A stretch of 64,000 nt of DNA, taken from Brevinematales bacterium (GTDB lineage Bacteria > Spirochaetota > Brevinematia > Brevinematales > GWF1-51-8). This document shows positions 35,070-44,750 of this stretch, in pieces. The notes under the pieces were generated by a model, which ran no database searches, was not told the origin of the DNA, and saw only the letters and a list, made by a program, of their open reading frames with translations. Within the stretch, counting starts at the first letter, position 1, and every line of letters begins with the position of its first letter. The translations under genes and the position numbers were made by a program. The stretch spans positions 1 to 64,000 of the forward strand of contig JABLXV010000040.1 in NCBI GenBank assembly GCA_013177895.1, given 5' to 3'.

Positions 35070-35717
35070 TTACTGCATATAGAATTGCAACGTCTTCATC
35101 TTGAGCTTGGTGAGAACCTGTTTGACAATATCCATCCACCGTTCGGTCTTCTTCTTTTCATCGTAGGATTTCTTAAAGGCGATGTCTATTTTGATCATCA
35201 ACCCGTTCTTAATCTGGCTATCGACTATCTCGAAGGGATAATAAGCGTAGGCCTTGTCGTTTTCCCTGATAATATTAAAAACGGTGTCTCCGTTGGTGAG
35301 AGCCAGTTTTGCATACCCGGTCGACGATTTCAAGTAATCCATGCTGATAAAAAGGTTGTTGATTCGATTCAATTCGAACAAAGAATTATCGAAGATGATT
35401 TTTACCGAGGCCTCGTTATTCTCCATCGTTTTCCACAACTGGAACGAATGGGTAACGCTGCCGAGATCGCTGGAAAACTGGTAAAAATAGTTCGTTTCTT
35501 TAGTTTTAAAATCCTTCAGCTCCGGGAGCCACTTCACAATCGTATCGAGCATATTCTGATACATAATATCTATCGCTTCGACGCCGTTCCTGATCGCTGT
35601 ACCGTAGAACGCTTTTCTATAACTGTCGACGCTGATTTTCATTTTATCCGTCGCTGCGTCGGCATAGATGGTATTAAATGCAATCATTAGTCCCAGAACC
35701 GGAATAAATATTTTCAT
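35070..35717 (-). CDS. Unknown secreted protein between opp genes
   Basis: 215 residues starting with a Sec signal ([21 protein letters not shown], cleavage probably after YADA). The mature part has alternating beta-type strands ([33 protein letters not shown]) and an amphipathic C-terminus; I recognise no family. The size and secretion might suggest a LolA-like or outer-membrane-associated protein, but no diagnostic motif is seen. Its start overlaps the end of the metallophosphoesterase gene region closely (1-bp gap) and it precedes oppD by 13 bp. Confidence 0.75.
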   Translation of the reverse strand: MKIFIPVLGLMIAFNTIYADAATDKMKISVDSYRKAFYGTAIRNGVEAIDIMYQNMLDTIVKWLPELKDFKTKETNYFYQFSSDLGSVTHSFQLWKTMENNEASVKIIFDNSLFELNRINNLFISMDYLKSSTGYAKLALTNGDTVFNIIRENDKAYAYYPFEIVDSQIKNGLMIKIDIAFKKSYDEKKKTERWMDIVKQVLTKLKMKTLQFYMQ

Positions 35718-35718
35718 T

Positions 35719-36588
35719 CTATCCCTCCTTTATCAGAACCCGGTTGATTTCCGGGCGCGCAAAAAAACGGAACGGGAGATAACGGCTCGAGCCGCACCCC
35801 CTCGAAACAAATAACCACGTCCCGTTTATATTCGAAAGCCCTACGGCGCGATTTCCCTTGATCTTACTGCTGGTGACGAACGGGACTCCGAAAAAAGTCA
35901 CCTGCCCGCCGTGCGTATGCCCGGACAGTATAATATCCGCCATTGATGAATGCTCTATTATAGCGTCGGGATAATGCGAAAGGAGGATTTTTAACCCGCC
36001 TTCATGGGAAATATCCGGCAACTTCCCTATCTTTTTATTGATCGTCCATGGATCCGCGCCGGTTATCGTGATATCATCCCCGCCTATTTTTATATTAACC
36101 GTTACATCCCGCATTACGGAAACACCCTTCTCTTCCAATAAAGCGATGACCTTTGAGGTATCGGTATCGCGGTGATCGATCTTCCAGAAAATCCTGAATA
36201 TATGCAATATATTATATACCATATAATCGTGGTTTCCCAGAACCGCGTATATCCCATGTGCCGATCTCAATTCGGATAAAAGTGCCCGCAAAAGGGGCGC
36301 TCCGTCCTCATGATCCATGTAATCCCCGGTCAGAAAAATCAGGTCCGGGAGTTTGCCGGCTATGGTTTTGCGGATATTCCCGATAATCCGATCGTACCGC
36401 TTTTTACTCATTTTACGGTAGAGATGCAGGTCGCTGATCTGCAAGATATCTATCATACCCTTAACCTTTGCGGTACGGATAACGGTCTCCGAGATAACCC
36501 CGCTGTTTGCCTCATTATAACTTATTACCATAATAGCAGTTAGAGCGACGGAGAAAATCACAATGAGTATATAATACCATTCAATCAT
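35719..36588 (-). CDS. Membrane-anchored metallophosphoesterase
   Basis: 289 residues from ATG 36588; the frame is open to 37023, but that part runs through oppB and has no family match. One N-terminal membrane helix (YYILIVIFSVALTAIMVI) precedes a calcineurin-like domain. The five metal motifs are present in order: ISDLHLY, LTGDYMDH, LGNHDY, LLSHYPD and SGHTHGGQ. It resembles the YkuE/YaeI-type phosphoesterases that act at the membrane on lipid-linked or small phosphoesters. It lies 11 bp after oppB, which is an odd partner. Confidence 0.9.
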   Translation of the reverse strand: MIEWYYILIVIFSVALTAIMVISYNEANSGVISETVIRTAKVKGMIDILQISDLHLYRKMSKKRYDRIIGNIRKTIAGKLPDLIFLTGDYMDHEDGAPLLRALLSELRSAHGIYAVLGNHDYMVYNILHIFRIFWKIDHRDTDTSKVIALLEEKGVSVMRDVTVNIKIGGDDITITGADPWTINKKIGKLPDISHEGGLKILLSHYPDAIIEHSSMADIILSGHTHGGQVTFFGVPFVTSSKIKGNRAVGLSNINGTWLFVSRGCGSSRYLPFRFFARPEINRVLIKEG

Positions 36589-36599
36589 GCCCGGTTGTC

Positions 36600-37574
36600 C
36601 TATTCGTACTTGATACGCGGATCGACTATCGCGTACATAATATCCGATAAAAGAAGCCCTATCAGCGTGAGTACCGCGGAAATAGTGGTCAGCCCCATAA
36701 TAACGAACCAGTCGCGCGAGGTGACGGCGCGGAAGAATAACCGCCCCATTCCGTCGATCTGGAATATTTCCTCGACAATGACGCTTCCGCTGATTAAGGT
36801 CGGAAGTATCGCCCCGAATATAGTAATCAGGGGTATCAAAGCGTTTGAAAACGCGTGCTTCCGCATGACCATACTGCGCGGAAGCCCCTTTGATTTTGCG
36901 GTGATGATATACTCCTGCCCGAGTACCTCGAGTATCGAACCTCGAGTAATACGTGTCAAAAACGCCAGCCCCGAATAACTCATTACCGTAACCGGAAGTA
37001 TCGAATGACGGACGACGTCCCATATCTTACCGAAAAACGGCAGGTAATCGAAATCCTCGGATACGATGCCCGAAAGGGGTAATAGATTTAATTTGATACT
37101 GAATATCGAGATAAGAAAAATAGCCACCCATGGTACGAATAACGAATAAAGGACGAAGAACAGCACTCCGGTGGACTTATCGAATAACCCGTCGCGTTTG
37201 ACGGCGGAACGAATCCCGATGGGGATGGATATGAGAAAAATGACGATTATTTCCATGATATTCAAATAGAGTGTGACGGGTATCTTCTCCGCGACAATTT
37301 CCATGACCGGGCGTTTTTCCATCAGCGAATCGCCAAAATCGAGAACGACCATCTTACCGACCCATATCCCGTACTGCACGATCAACGGTTTATCAAACCC
37401 GTAATAGGCCATAAACTTATCGTGCGCGGCTTTGGAATACTTGGTTGCCATCCCACCGCTCATTGCCTGTACAGGATCTCCCGGCGCAAGACGCATGATA
37501 AAAAATGTGATTAAGGTGATTCCCAGTAATGTGGGAATACTGATAAGGATTCTTTTTAAGATATACTTCAGCAT
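36600..37574 (-). CDS. oppB: Oligopeptide/dipeptide ABC permease (OppB/DppB type)
   Basis: 324 residues. The N-terminal MLKYILKRILISIPTLLGI and FFIMRLAPGDPVQ blocks are characteristic of OppB/DppB permeases. Six membrane segments are visible. The EAA-type cytoplasmic loop reads EYIITAKSKGLPRSMVMRKH (about residues 219-238). It should pair with an OppC-type permease, but the next gene is a phosphoesterase, so the partner must be encoded elsewhere. A good promoter precedes it. Confidence 0.93.
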   Translation of the reverse strand: MLKYILKRILISIPTLLGITLITFFIMRLAPGDPVQAMSGGMATKYSKAAHDKFMAYYGFDKPLIVQYGIWVGKMVVLDFGDSLMEKRPVMEIVAEKIPVTLYLNIMEIIVIFLISIPIGIRSAVKRDGLFDKSTGVLFFVLYSLFVPWVAIFLISIFSIKLNLLPLSGIVSEDFDYLPFFGKIWDVVRHSILPVTVMSYSGLAFLTRITRGSILEVLGQEYIITAKSKGLPRSMVMRKHAFSNALIPLITIFGAILPTLISGSVIVEEIFQIDGMGRLFFRAVTSRDWFVIMGLTTISAVLTLIGLLLSDIMYAIVDPRIKYE

Positions 37575-37601
37575 AATTCTGCCTTATTTTGATGCCGAAG
37601 T

Positions 37602-37630
37602 ATTGTAACATTAAAACACGAGTCCTTCAA
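37602..37630 (-). promoter_or_regulatory. Promoter of the oppB run
   Basis: On the minus strand, TTGAAG (37630-37625) and TACAAT (37607-37602) are separated by 17 bp, 27 bp before the oppB start. Confidence 0.65.
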
Positions 37631-37654
37631 GTTTCTGGGATACTGGCTTTTTTG

Positions 37655-40600
37655 TTATTCTTCCTGAAGGAATCCAAGGTTGTACAATTCGGATTTTTGG
37701 AAATGAGTAGGTTCTTTTTTGCCCTTTTCACGGCCATACACGCCGATACCTTTAATCTCATCTCCTTTTATTACAGGTACGATCATAATTTCCTCGAGAG
37801 CGGCGAGATCATCTATATCAAAACGGTCGGTCAGGTATTTCGCTTTGGTTAAATCTCCACGAATATCGACGCTCTTTTTTCGGCTCAAATATTTGATATA
37901 AATCGGGTCGTCCATCGAGAAGGACATTTCGTTCTTAAAGCCCTGATTCATCAGTTCTCCGAACTCTTCCCCGGACTTTTTCACCACCGAGATCTTACCG
38001 AAATTAAGATTATTTGCCGCTAAATCCATTGCGACATCGGCATAGGATTCGACATGACCAATCGTGCTGATTTTAACGGGGGGTTCCATAAATACTTTAT
38101 TAAAATCGATCGGCTTATGTGGTTCGATATCCTGTACCGAGCTGGTTAGTTCTGTCGGGGATTCAATTTCCTGTATCGAACCCGAAGGTTCTACAGGGAA
38201 TTCAGGGATTGTTTCACTAGCTTCGGGAGCGGGAGCCTCCTCTTCAAGATCGAGATCGATCGCGGATAATTCGCTCATATCGAGCGTGATACTATCGTCA
38301 TCTTCCGAGGCGGTTTCCGCGGAGGGCACATCCATTATCATCGCGTCAAGATCAAATTCGGGTATTTCCTGACCCTCCGGCAGATCAAAACTGCTCTCAT
38401 TATCCATTTTCGGTTGTTCCGTCATCATTGGCTCGTCAAACGTCCCTTGTTCGTCCTGGGATTCCCCCATGTCAAATTCTGGGACATCAAGGGGTTCTTC
38501 GACCTCAACTAGGTTATCCTCCATCATCGGCTCAACCGGTCCGTTGTCGTCCGCCATTTCCACATCGATCGCGGCTAATTCGTTCATATCTAATGTAATA
38601 CTATCATCGTCATCTGCGGCCTGAGTATCGGGAACATCGGCTATCATGGAATCTATATCAAACTCGGGAATTTCCATCCCGGAAGAGATACCTTCCAACA
38701 TATTTTCATTTTCGGGAGTTTCTATCGACGCCGAAGCAGGTATTCCGCCCTCCGGTTCGCTTTCAGGCGCTGTCTCAAGCGGAATCTCAAACTCGTCCAT
38801 TTCCATAGGAGTTTCCGATGGAATATCTATCTGCGCCATACCGTTTGAAGATTCAGCATCAACTTCATATTGCGACAAATCTTCTTGGGGCTCAGTGGGA
38901 ATTTCGAATTCAGGAATTTCTTCAGTCTGCCCACCGCCCATATCGAATTCGGGGGTTTCTTCCGTAGGCATCGCGCCCATATCGAATTCGGGAGTTTCTT
39001 CCGCAGGCATAGTACCCATATCGAATTCGGGGGTTTCCTCTGTCTGCACACCGCCCATATCGAATTCGGGAGTTTCCTCTGTCTGCATACCGCCCATATC
39101 GAATTCGGGGGTTTCCTCCGCAGGCATCGCGCCCATATCGAATTCAGGGGTTTCTTCCGCAGGCATCGCGCCCATATCGAACTCGGGAGCGTCCTGTCCG
39201 ATGTCTGTGAGTGATATTTCAGGAGATGTCATCGGGTTTTCAGAGGTTTCTAGTTCGTCCAATTGTCCAATAGAGTTTTCATCGAAACTGACGATATTTT
39301 CCTCAATATCGCCCATCCCTGCCATAATATCTTCTTGTTTTATATCGCCTTCATTCATTTCTTCGGAGAACGCAAATTCATCCGCTTGAGCGGATTCCAT
39401 ATGGGGTTCAATTTCTGCGTCGGAAACTTCCTGAATACCTGCGTCCCCGGGCATCTCTATCGTTTCTTCACCGATCAACTCGTTATCGTCCTCGGAAAGC
39501 ATATCAAATACCGGCTCATTTGATTCGGGTGCGGCTTCCCCGGGTTCCGTCATCATATCGAAGGAGAAATCCTCTCCGGCGGGAGCGGCTGAGAATTCGC
39601 CGTTATCCTCGACTCCCTGCAATATCCTTTCCTGCTCGGCAAACATCTGGGTACTGGAGGGTTGTTCTTCCGTCATCGCAGGCTGGGAAAATTCATCAAA
39701 CGAAGGTTCGTTCCATTCGGGAACCGCGGATTCACCGGAAACCACAGGTTCGTTAAAATCGGGGGCGGCAATCTCGCCGGGCATTTCAGGCTCATCCCAC
39801 TCTGGAATGGAGGCTTCTTCCCCTGCCGATGCCGAACCGTAGTCTTCAGGTGTAAAATCGCTTTCACCGGGAGCCTCATACATCGATGAAGGTAGTTCAT
39901 CCTCCGAAGGCGACCATTTCTCGTCTATCGGCATTTCCGTCAGCGAATCGGAACTGGTCATAATCATCCGCTCTATTCCGTTACTGGCTTCGCTTTTACT
40001 GTATGTTTCGTTACGCTCGATATCGTCGACAAGATCCTCAATCTCTTCATTTGAAGGGATACTGAACTTTTTCGACGGGGCGACCGCTTCTTCTTCGATA
40101 TCCTCCTGCATATCCGAAAATCTTTCTTCTTCGGAAAATGCTTTCGGTATATAATAATGCTCTTCGGTGGCCTCGCGTCCTGTCTGGACAAGCGCGAAGA
40201 CGAGCAATCCCAGAAGGATAATATTAATGATGATGAACAGAATAGCTTCCCACGGCAGGAAGTGGTCGTCTTTTGCCATATGCACGATCTTTAAACCCAT
40301 CAGGCGTGAAATAACCCCGATGGTCGTGCCCTTAGCTTCTTCCTTACTCTTCTGGGAAGACTGGGAATCATAATAATTGATTATTTTATTGATCGTGTTC
40401 GTATCGACCTGTTTAGACGCGAGGAACAGGTAATTATCGGCTGAGAAAGGAATAATCAAATCTTTTTCGGTTATTCCGGTTAATAATCTATCTGTTTTAT
40501 AATAGATGAATAGATAACCCTGGGGTGACGTATCGCCGGACGTCTCATATATAGGAAGGATGGAGATAAATTCGATGTTGTTTAAAAAATAATAGTAAGG

Positions 40601-41035
40601 GTCTTTTGTTTGAGAAAAGTGGGTTTTTATTTCGGTGAGTAATTGATCCTTTATCTTTTTGGTGATAATTTCCGTCTCGACTGTAGAGAAATTCACCGCG
40701 CCAAAGCTGTCGATAAGTTGTATTTTATTGCATGATTTGATATGTTTCCTGATTTCTTCGAACTGCGGAATATACTGGCGGATATCGTCGCCCATAGCCT
40801 GACTGAAGAAAATATTCTTAACCAGTTTTTCATTCGCCAACGTAGTTACTTCAGTACCTACGTCCTTTAGATTACTGACAATCGCGGCGTTAATAGGCAT
40901 CGTTTTATTAGAGATAAAGCTGTCGTAGGATTTGCTGAAAATCCCCATACGATTCCGCGCGAAGTAGACAATAATAAATAAAGAGGCGATGGCAAAAACA
41001 AGTAAAACGATTAAGAGAATTCTCTTATATACCAT
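37655..41035 (-). CDS. Large membrane sensor-like protein with acidic repeat linker and GAF-like C-terminus
   Basis: 1126 residues. TM1 (about 5-27) and TM2 (about 262-284) enclose an extracytoplasmic domain of about 230 residues that looks Cache-like. A very acidic, Pro/Met/Ser-rich region of about 640 residues follows, almost certainly disordered, with seven copies of a 13-residue unit of the type PEFDMGAMPAEET. The last 170 residues form a folded domain resembling GAF (ISVVKKSGEEFGEL, then MIVPVIKGDEIKGIGVYGR). No kinase, cyclase or MCP output is seen, so the linker and GAF part may act by binding partners. The gene is downstream of a 139-bp gap holding the nifJ terminator. Confidence 0.82.
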   Translation of the reverse strand: MVYKRILLIVLLVFAIASLFIIVYFARNRMGIFSKSYDSFISNKTMPINAAIVSNLKDVGTEVTTLANEKLVKNIFFSQAMGDDIRQYIPQFEEIRKHIKSCNKIQLIDSFGAVNFSTVETEIITKKIKDQLLTEIKTHFSQTKDPYYYFLNNIEFISILPIYETSGDTSPQGYLFIYYKTDRLLTGITEKDLIIPFSADNYLFLASKQVDTNTINKIINYYDSQSSQKSKEEAKGTTIGVISRLMGLKIVHMAKDDHFLPWEAILFIIINIILLGLLVFALVQTGREATEEHYYIPKAFSEEERFSDMQEDIEEEAVAPSKKFSIPSNEEIEDLVDDIERNETYSKSEASNGIERMIMTSSDSLTEMPIDEKWSPSEDELPSSMYEAPGESDFTPEDYGSASAGEEASIPEWDEPEMPGEIAAPDFNEPVVSGESAVPEWNEPSFDEFSQPAMTEEQPSSTQMFAEQERILQGVEDNGEFSAAPAGEDFSFDMMTEPGEAAPESNEPVFDMLSEDDNELIGEETIEMPGDAGIQEVSDAEIEPHMESAQADEFAFSEEMNEGDIKQEDIMAGMGDIEENIVSFDENSIGQLDELETSENPMTSPEISLTDIGQDAPEFDMGAMPAEETPEFDMGAMPAEETPEFDMGGMQTEETPEFDMGGVQTEETPEFDMGTMPAEETPEFDMGAMPTEETPEFDMGGGQTEEIPEFEIPTEPQEDLSQYEVDAESSNGMAQIDIPSETPMEMDEFEIPLETAPESEPEGGIPASASIETPENENMLEGISSGMEIPEFDIDSMIADVPDTQAADDDDSITLDMNELAAIDVEMADDNGPVEPMMEDNLVEVEEPLDVPEFDMGESQDEQGTFDEPMMTEQPKMDNESSFDLPEGQEIPEFDLDAMIMDVPSAETASEDDDSITLDMSELSAIDLDLEEEAPAPEASETIPEFPVEPSGSIQEIESPTELTSSVQDIEPHKPIDFNKVFMEPPVKISTIGHVESYADVAMDLAANNLNFGKISVVKKSGEEFGELMNQGFKNEMSFSMDDPIYIKYLSRKKSVDIRGDLTKAKYLTDRFDIDDLAALEEIMIVPVIKGDEIKGIGVYGREKGKKEPTHFQKSELYNLGFLQEE
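38937..39192 (-). repeat. 39-bp in-frame tandem repeat array
   Basis: Copies begin (plus-strand CCCATATCGAA edge) at 38937, 38976, 39015, 39054, 39093, 39132 and 39171, exactly 39 bp apart. Each encodes a 13-residue unit (PEFDMG core plus a variable half such as AMPAEET or GVQTEET). The seventh copy decays after about 20 bp and a degenerate copy lies on the other side. Being in frame and contiguous it is a coding repeat, liable to copy-number change. Confidence 0.92.
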
Positions 41036-41131
41036 GTATAACCCCTACATTCTCGAAACTGTGCAGAAATGGCTTATTTGTTTTTCGGCAGTCAGCATAT
41101 ATAAACTAAAAGCCTTTAAAAGAAATTTAAA

Positions 41132-41160
41132 TATCAAAAGTGGGGGCCGAAACCCCCACT
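41132..41160 (-). terminator. Intrinsic terminator of nifJ
   Basis: On the minus strand AGTGGGGG (41160-41153), a TTTCGG loop, and CCCCCACT (41146-41139) are followed by TTTGATATTT. It lies 14 bp after the nifJ stop. Confidence 0.85.
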
Positions 41161-41174
41161 CCGATATAAAATAT

Positions 41175-44100
41175 TTACTTCGAGAAATCCATCGCGGCAA
41201 GACGCTTATATGTCATATAACGTTCTTTCGAATGCTTCTCCGCCGCTTCGAAAAGCCCCTGCGCTTCCGCGGGGAACGATTTCGCAAGCGAGGAGAACCT
41301 CACCTCGCCCTTAATGAAGTCCTGGAAACTTCCCGTAGGTTCAGGCGAATCGAGGGTGAACGGGTTTTTCCCTTCATCGGCGAGCATCGGATTATAGCGG
41401 AACAGATGCCAGTAACCCGACTCGACGGCTCTCTTCTCTTCTTCCTGAGATTTCCCCATACCCGCACGCAGACCGTGGTTGATACACGGGGAATACGCGA
41501 TGATTAATGAAGGCCCCTGGTATGCTTCTGCCTCCATCAGGGCTTTATGGAACTGGTTCTTGTTCGATCCCATCGCGACCTGCGCTACATAAACATAGCC
41601 GTAGCTCATAGCCATCATACCGAGGTCTTTCTTACGTACACGTTTCCCAGCCGCGGCAAATTTCGCTACCGCTGCCGTCGGAGTGGATTTCGACGACTGT
41701 CCGCCGGTATTGGAATAAACTTCCGTATCCAGCACGATCACGTTGATATCCTCGCCGGATGCAAGAACGTGATCCAACCCGCCGTAACCGATATCATAAG
41801 CCCATCCGTCTCCGCCGACTACCCATATCGAGCGCTTGACGAGGTATTGCGAGAGCTTCTTGATCTCTTCGATAACCTCGCCCTTCTCTTTCTTGAGCGC
41901 TTCTTTCACTTTATCCGATGCGGTTTTCGACGCTTCTGCGTTATCCTTATTCGCGATCCATTCCTTAAACGCTTCTGCGGTCGCGGACGAGACGGAACCC
42001 ATAGCGGTTTCCATCAGATGCTGAAGTTTAACGCGCAGTTGGGAGACCGAGAGGAGGAACCCGTAACCGTATTCCGCGTTATCCTCGAAGAGCGAGTTCG
42101 CCCATACGGGGCCGCATCCCTTTGCGTTCGGACGATACGGAGTCGAAGGCGCGGAACCGCCGTAGATCGACGAACAACCGGTGGCGTTCGCGACCATCAT
42201 CCGGTCGCCGAACATCTGGGTGACAACCTTCAAATAGGGAGTTTCTCCGCATCCCGCGCAAGCGCCGTGGAATTCGAACAGGGATTGCGCGAACTGGCTT
42301 CCCTTGATATTACTCTTGGTCATTAAAGTATCTTTATAGGTAACGTTTTTGGAAATAGCCTCCCAGTTGGCAATTTCCTTGCTCTGGGTTTCCAACGGCT
42401 TCATTACGAGCGCGTGCATGGTTTCGCCGGTTTCTTTATTCTTCTTCCCGGGGCATATATCCGCGCAGTTTCCGCATCCGGTACAGTCGAGTACGCTGAC
42501 CTGAATGAGGAATTCCAACCCGGTCAATTCCTTTCCTATAGCGGGAAGTGTCGCTTTATCGGCGGAAATCTTCTTCTTCTCGTCGGCGTCGACCAGGAAC
42601 GGGCGGATGACGGCGTGCGGACATACGTACGCACACTGGTTACACTGGATACAATTTTCAGGCACCCACTCCGGCACATTGATCGCAATACCACGCTTTT
42701 CGAATTGGGTCGTACCTGCGGGGAACGTACCGTCCTCACGGCCTACGAACGCGCTGACAGGCAGGCTGTCGCCTTCGTTCAGGTTCATTACATGCGCGAC
42801 TTTCTTATAGAATTCAGGATACTCAGCGGGAGCGTCGTTCACAAAACCGCCTTTGAGGCTCTTCCATGACGGATCGATATCGATCTTGATTAACGCGTCG
42901 CTTCCGCGGTCGACCGCTTTATTGTTCATATCGACAACCTTGTCGCCTTTCGAACCGTAGCTGTCCTTGATCGCGCCCTTCATATACTTCACCGCTTCGT
43001 CAAAGGGTATCACGTTCGAGAGTTTGAAGAACGCGGACTGCATGATGGTGTTCGAACGGTTACCGAGGCCGAGCTCTTCCGCTATCGCGGTAGCGTTGAT
43101 AATATAGAAGTTAATGTCGTTATCCGCCATATACTTCTTCATAAAATCGGGAATATGGTTTTTAACTTCGTCCTTATCCCAGATACTGTTCAAAAGGAAC
43201 GTGCCGCCCTTCTTCATCCCTTTCAGAAGGTCGTACTTTCCAAGATAGGCAGGAACGGAACATGCGACAAAATTCGGATGATTTACATAGAACGGGAGTT
43301 GAATCGGCTTTTTCCCGAAGCGAAGATGGGAAATCGTGATACCGCCGGATTTCTTGGAATCGTAGGCGAAATATCCCTGGGCATACATATCAGTATGGTC
43401 GCCGATAATTTTTATCGAGTTCTTATTCGCGCCGACAGTACCGTCGGAACCTAATCCCCAGAACTTACATTCGGTCGTCCCGGCGGGGGTCACATCGACA
43501 GGCTCGCTGAGAGGCAGGGAAAGGAATGTCACATCATCGGTGATACCGATAGTGAAATGGTTTTTCGGCTCTTTCGTCTTAAGGTTATCGTAGACGGCGA
43601 CAATCTGCTCGGGAGTCGTATCCTTCGAGGAGAGGCCGTAGCGCCCGCCGACAATCAACGGGGCGTTTTCCTTATCGTAGAACATACTGCGGATATCGAG
43701 GTATAACGGTTCACCCTCGGCTCCTGGTTCTTTGGTACGTTCGAGCACCGCGATTCTCTTTACCGATTTCGGGAATATTTTAAAGAAGTATTTTGCCGAG
43801 AACGGGCGGTAGAGGTGTACGGTGATCAGTCCGACTTTCTCGCCCTTAGAAGCGAGATAATCGATAGTCGAACGTGTGGTATCGGTTACCGAGCCCATCG
43901 CGATAATGATATTTTCAGCATCGGGAGCGCCGTAATAGGTAAACGGATGATATTCGCGCCCGGTCAGCTTGGAAATCTTCTGCATATATTCTTCGACGAG
44001 GTCGGGAATTTTTTCATAGAACGGATTGGAAGCCTCGCGCGCCTGGAAGAAAATATCCGGGTTCTGCGCGGTTCCGCGTGTTACCGGGCTTTCAGGGCTG

Positions 44101-44723
44101 AGAGAGCACTTTCTGAAACGGTCGAGCGATTCCTGATCAAGAAGGGTCGCGAAGTCCGAATAATCGAGGACTTCCGCCTTCTGGACTTCGCTCGATGTAC
44201 GGAAACCGTCGAAGAAGTGCACGAACGGCACTCTGGACTTGATGGCGACAGCATGCGCGATAGGCGCGATGTCCGCGATTTCCTGCACGGAACTGCTCGC
44301 TAGAAGCGCAAATCCGGTCTGACGGGTCGCCATCACGTCGGAATGATCCCCGAAGATGGAGAGGGCATGCGCCGCGACAGTTCTCGCGCTGACATGCAGT
44401 ACGCCGGGGAGTAGTTCGCCCGCCATTTTATACATATTGGGAATCATCAGCAGTAGCCCCTGCGAGGCGGTAAACGAACTTGTTAGCGCGCCTCCCTGCA
44501 AAGACCCGTGCATCGCGCCCGAGGCGCCCGCTTCTGACTGCATTTCCACCACTTTTAATACATTACCCCACATATTCTTCTTCCCTTCCGCTGCCCATTC
44601 GTCGCAGTATTCTGCCATCGTGGACGAAGGGGTGATGGGATAAATAGCCGCGACTTCGGAGAACGCATATGCCGCATAAGCGGCGGCGTAGTTCCCGTCC
44701 ATCGTCTTCATAGACTTACCCAT
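41175..44723 (-). CDS. nifJ: Pyruvate:ferredoxin (flavodoxin) oxidoreductase, single-chain
   Basis: 1182 residues, normal for the homodimeric enzyme, which oxidises pyruvate to acetyl-CoA and CO2 with reduction of ferredoxin. The N-terminal KTMDGNYAAAYAAYAFSEVA and YPITPSSTMAE begin the TPP/pyrimidine domain. Two 4Fe-4S ferredoxin motifs are seen (CIQCNQCAYVCPHAV and CTGCGNCADICPG). The proximal-cluster/TPP region has FEFHGACAGCGETPYLK and VVGGDGWAYDIGYGGLDHV. AGGAGG precedes the ATG. It follows recR by 27 bp and may be read from the dnaX operon, although a promoter in the recR 3' end cannot be excluded. Confidence 0.97.
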   Translation of the reverse strand: MGKSMKTMDGNYAAAYAAYAFSEVAAIYPITPSSTMAEYCDEWAAEGKKNMWGNVLKVVEMQSEAGASGAMHGSLQGGALTSSFTASQGLLLMIPNMYKMAGELLPGVLHVSARTVAAHALSIFGDHSDVMATRQTGFALLASSSVQEIADIAPIAHAVAIKSRVPFVHFFDGFRTSSEVQKAEVLDYSDFATLLDQESLDRFRKCSLSPESPVTRGTAQNPDIFFQAREASNPFYEKIPDLVEEYMQKISKLTGREYHPFTYYGAPDAENIIIAMGSVTDTTRSTIDYLASKGEKVGLITVHLYRPFSAKYFFKIFPKSVKRIAVLERTKEPGAEGEPLYLDIRSMFYDKENAPLIVGGRYGLSSKDTTPEQIVAVYDNLKTKEPKNHFTIGITDDVTFLSLPLSEPVDVTPAGTTECKFWGLGSDGTVGANKNSIKIIGDHTDMYAQGYFAYDSKKSGGITISHLRFGKKPIQLPFYVNHPNFVACSVPAYLGKYDLLKGMKKGGTFLLNSIWDKDEVKNHIPDFMKKYMADNDINFYIINATAIAEELGLGNRSNTIMQSAFFKLSNVIPFDEAVKYMKGAIKDSYGSKGDKVVDMNNKAVDRGSDALIKIDIDPSWKSLKGGFVNDAPAEYPEFYKKVAHVMNLNEGDSLPVSAFVGREDGTFPAGTTQFEKRGIAINVPEWVPENCIQCNQCAYVCPHAVIRPFLVDADEKKKISADKATLPAIGKELTGLEFLIQVSVLDCTGCGNCADICPGKKNKETGETMHALVMKPLETQSKEIANWEAISKNVTYKDTLMTKSNIKGSQFAQSLFEFHGACAGCGETPYLKVVTQMFGDRMMVANATGCSSIYGGSAPSTPYRPNAKGCGPVWANSLFEDNAEYGYGFLLSVSQLRVKLQHLMETAMGSVSSATAEAFKEWIANKDNAEASKTASDKVKEALKKEKGEVIEEIKKLSQYLVKRSIWVVGGDGWAYDIGYGGLDHVLASGEDINVIVLDTEVYSNTGGQSSKSTPTAAVAKFAAAGKRVRKKDLGMMAMSYGYVYVAQVAMGSNKNQFHKALMEAEAYQGPSLIIAYSPCINHGLRAGMGKSQEEEKRAVESGYWHLFRYNPMLADEGKNPFTLDSPEPTGSFQDFIKGEVRFSSLAKSFPAEAQGLFEAAEKHSKERYMTYKRLAAMDFSK

Positions 44724-44750
44724 TTTATCCTCCTATACTTTTTTTATATA

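Noticed and set aside
34515-35690. Plus-strand open frame of 391 codons
   Set aside because: It is antisense to oppD and the secreted unknown gene and spans their junction; no family resemblance.
36589-37023. N-terminal extension of the metallophosphoesterase
   Set aside because: It runs through oppB coding sequence; the ATG at 36588 begins a normal membrane anchor.
38937-39192. CRISPR-like array (regular repeats)
   Set aside because: The 39-bp units are contiguous without unique spacers, stay in frame in a long gene and encode a regular 13-residue repeat; there are no cas genes.
38646-39389. Ser/Ile-rich plus-strand open frame over the repeats
   Set aside because: It is the complement of the acidic repeat region; its regularity derives from the real minus-strand repeats.
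41547-42326. Plus-strand open frame of 259 codons
   Set aside because: Antisense to nifJ with low-complexity Arg/His-rich content.
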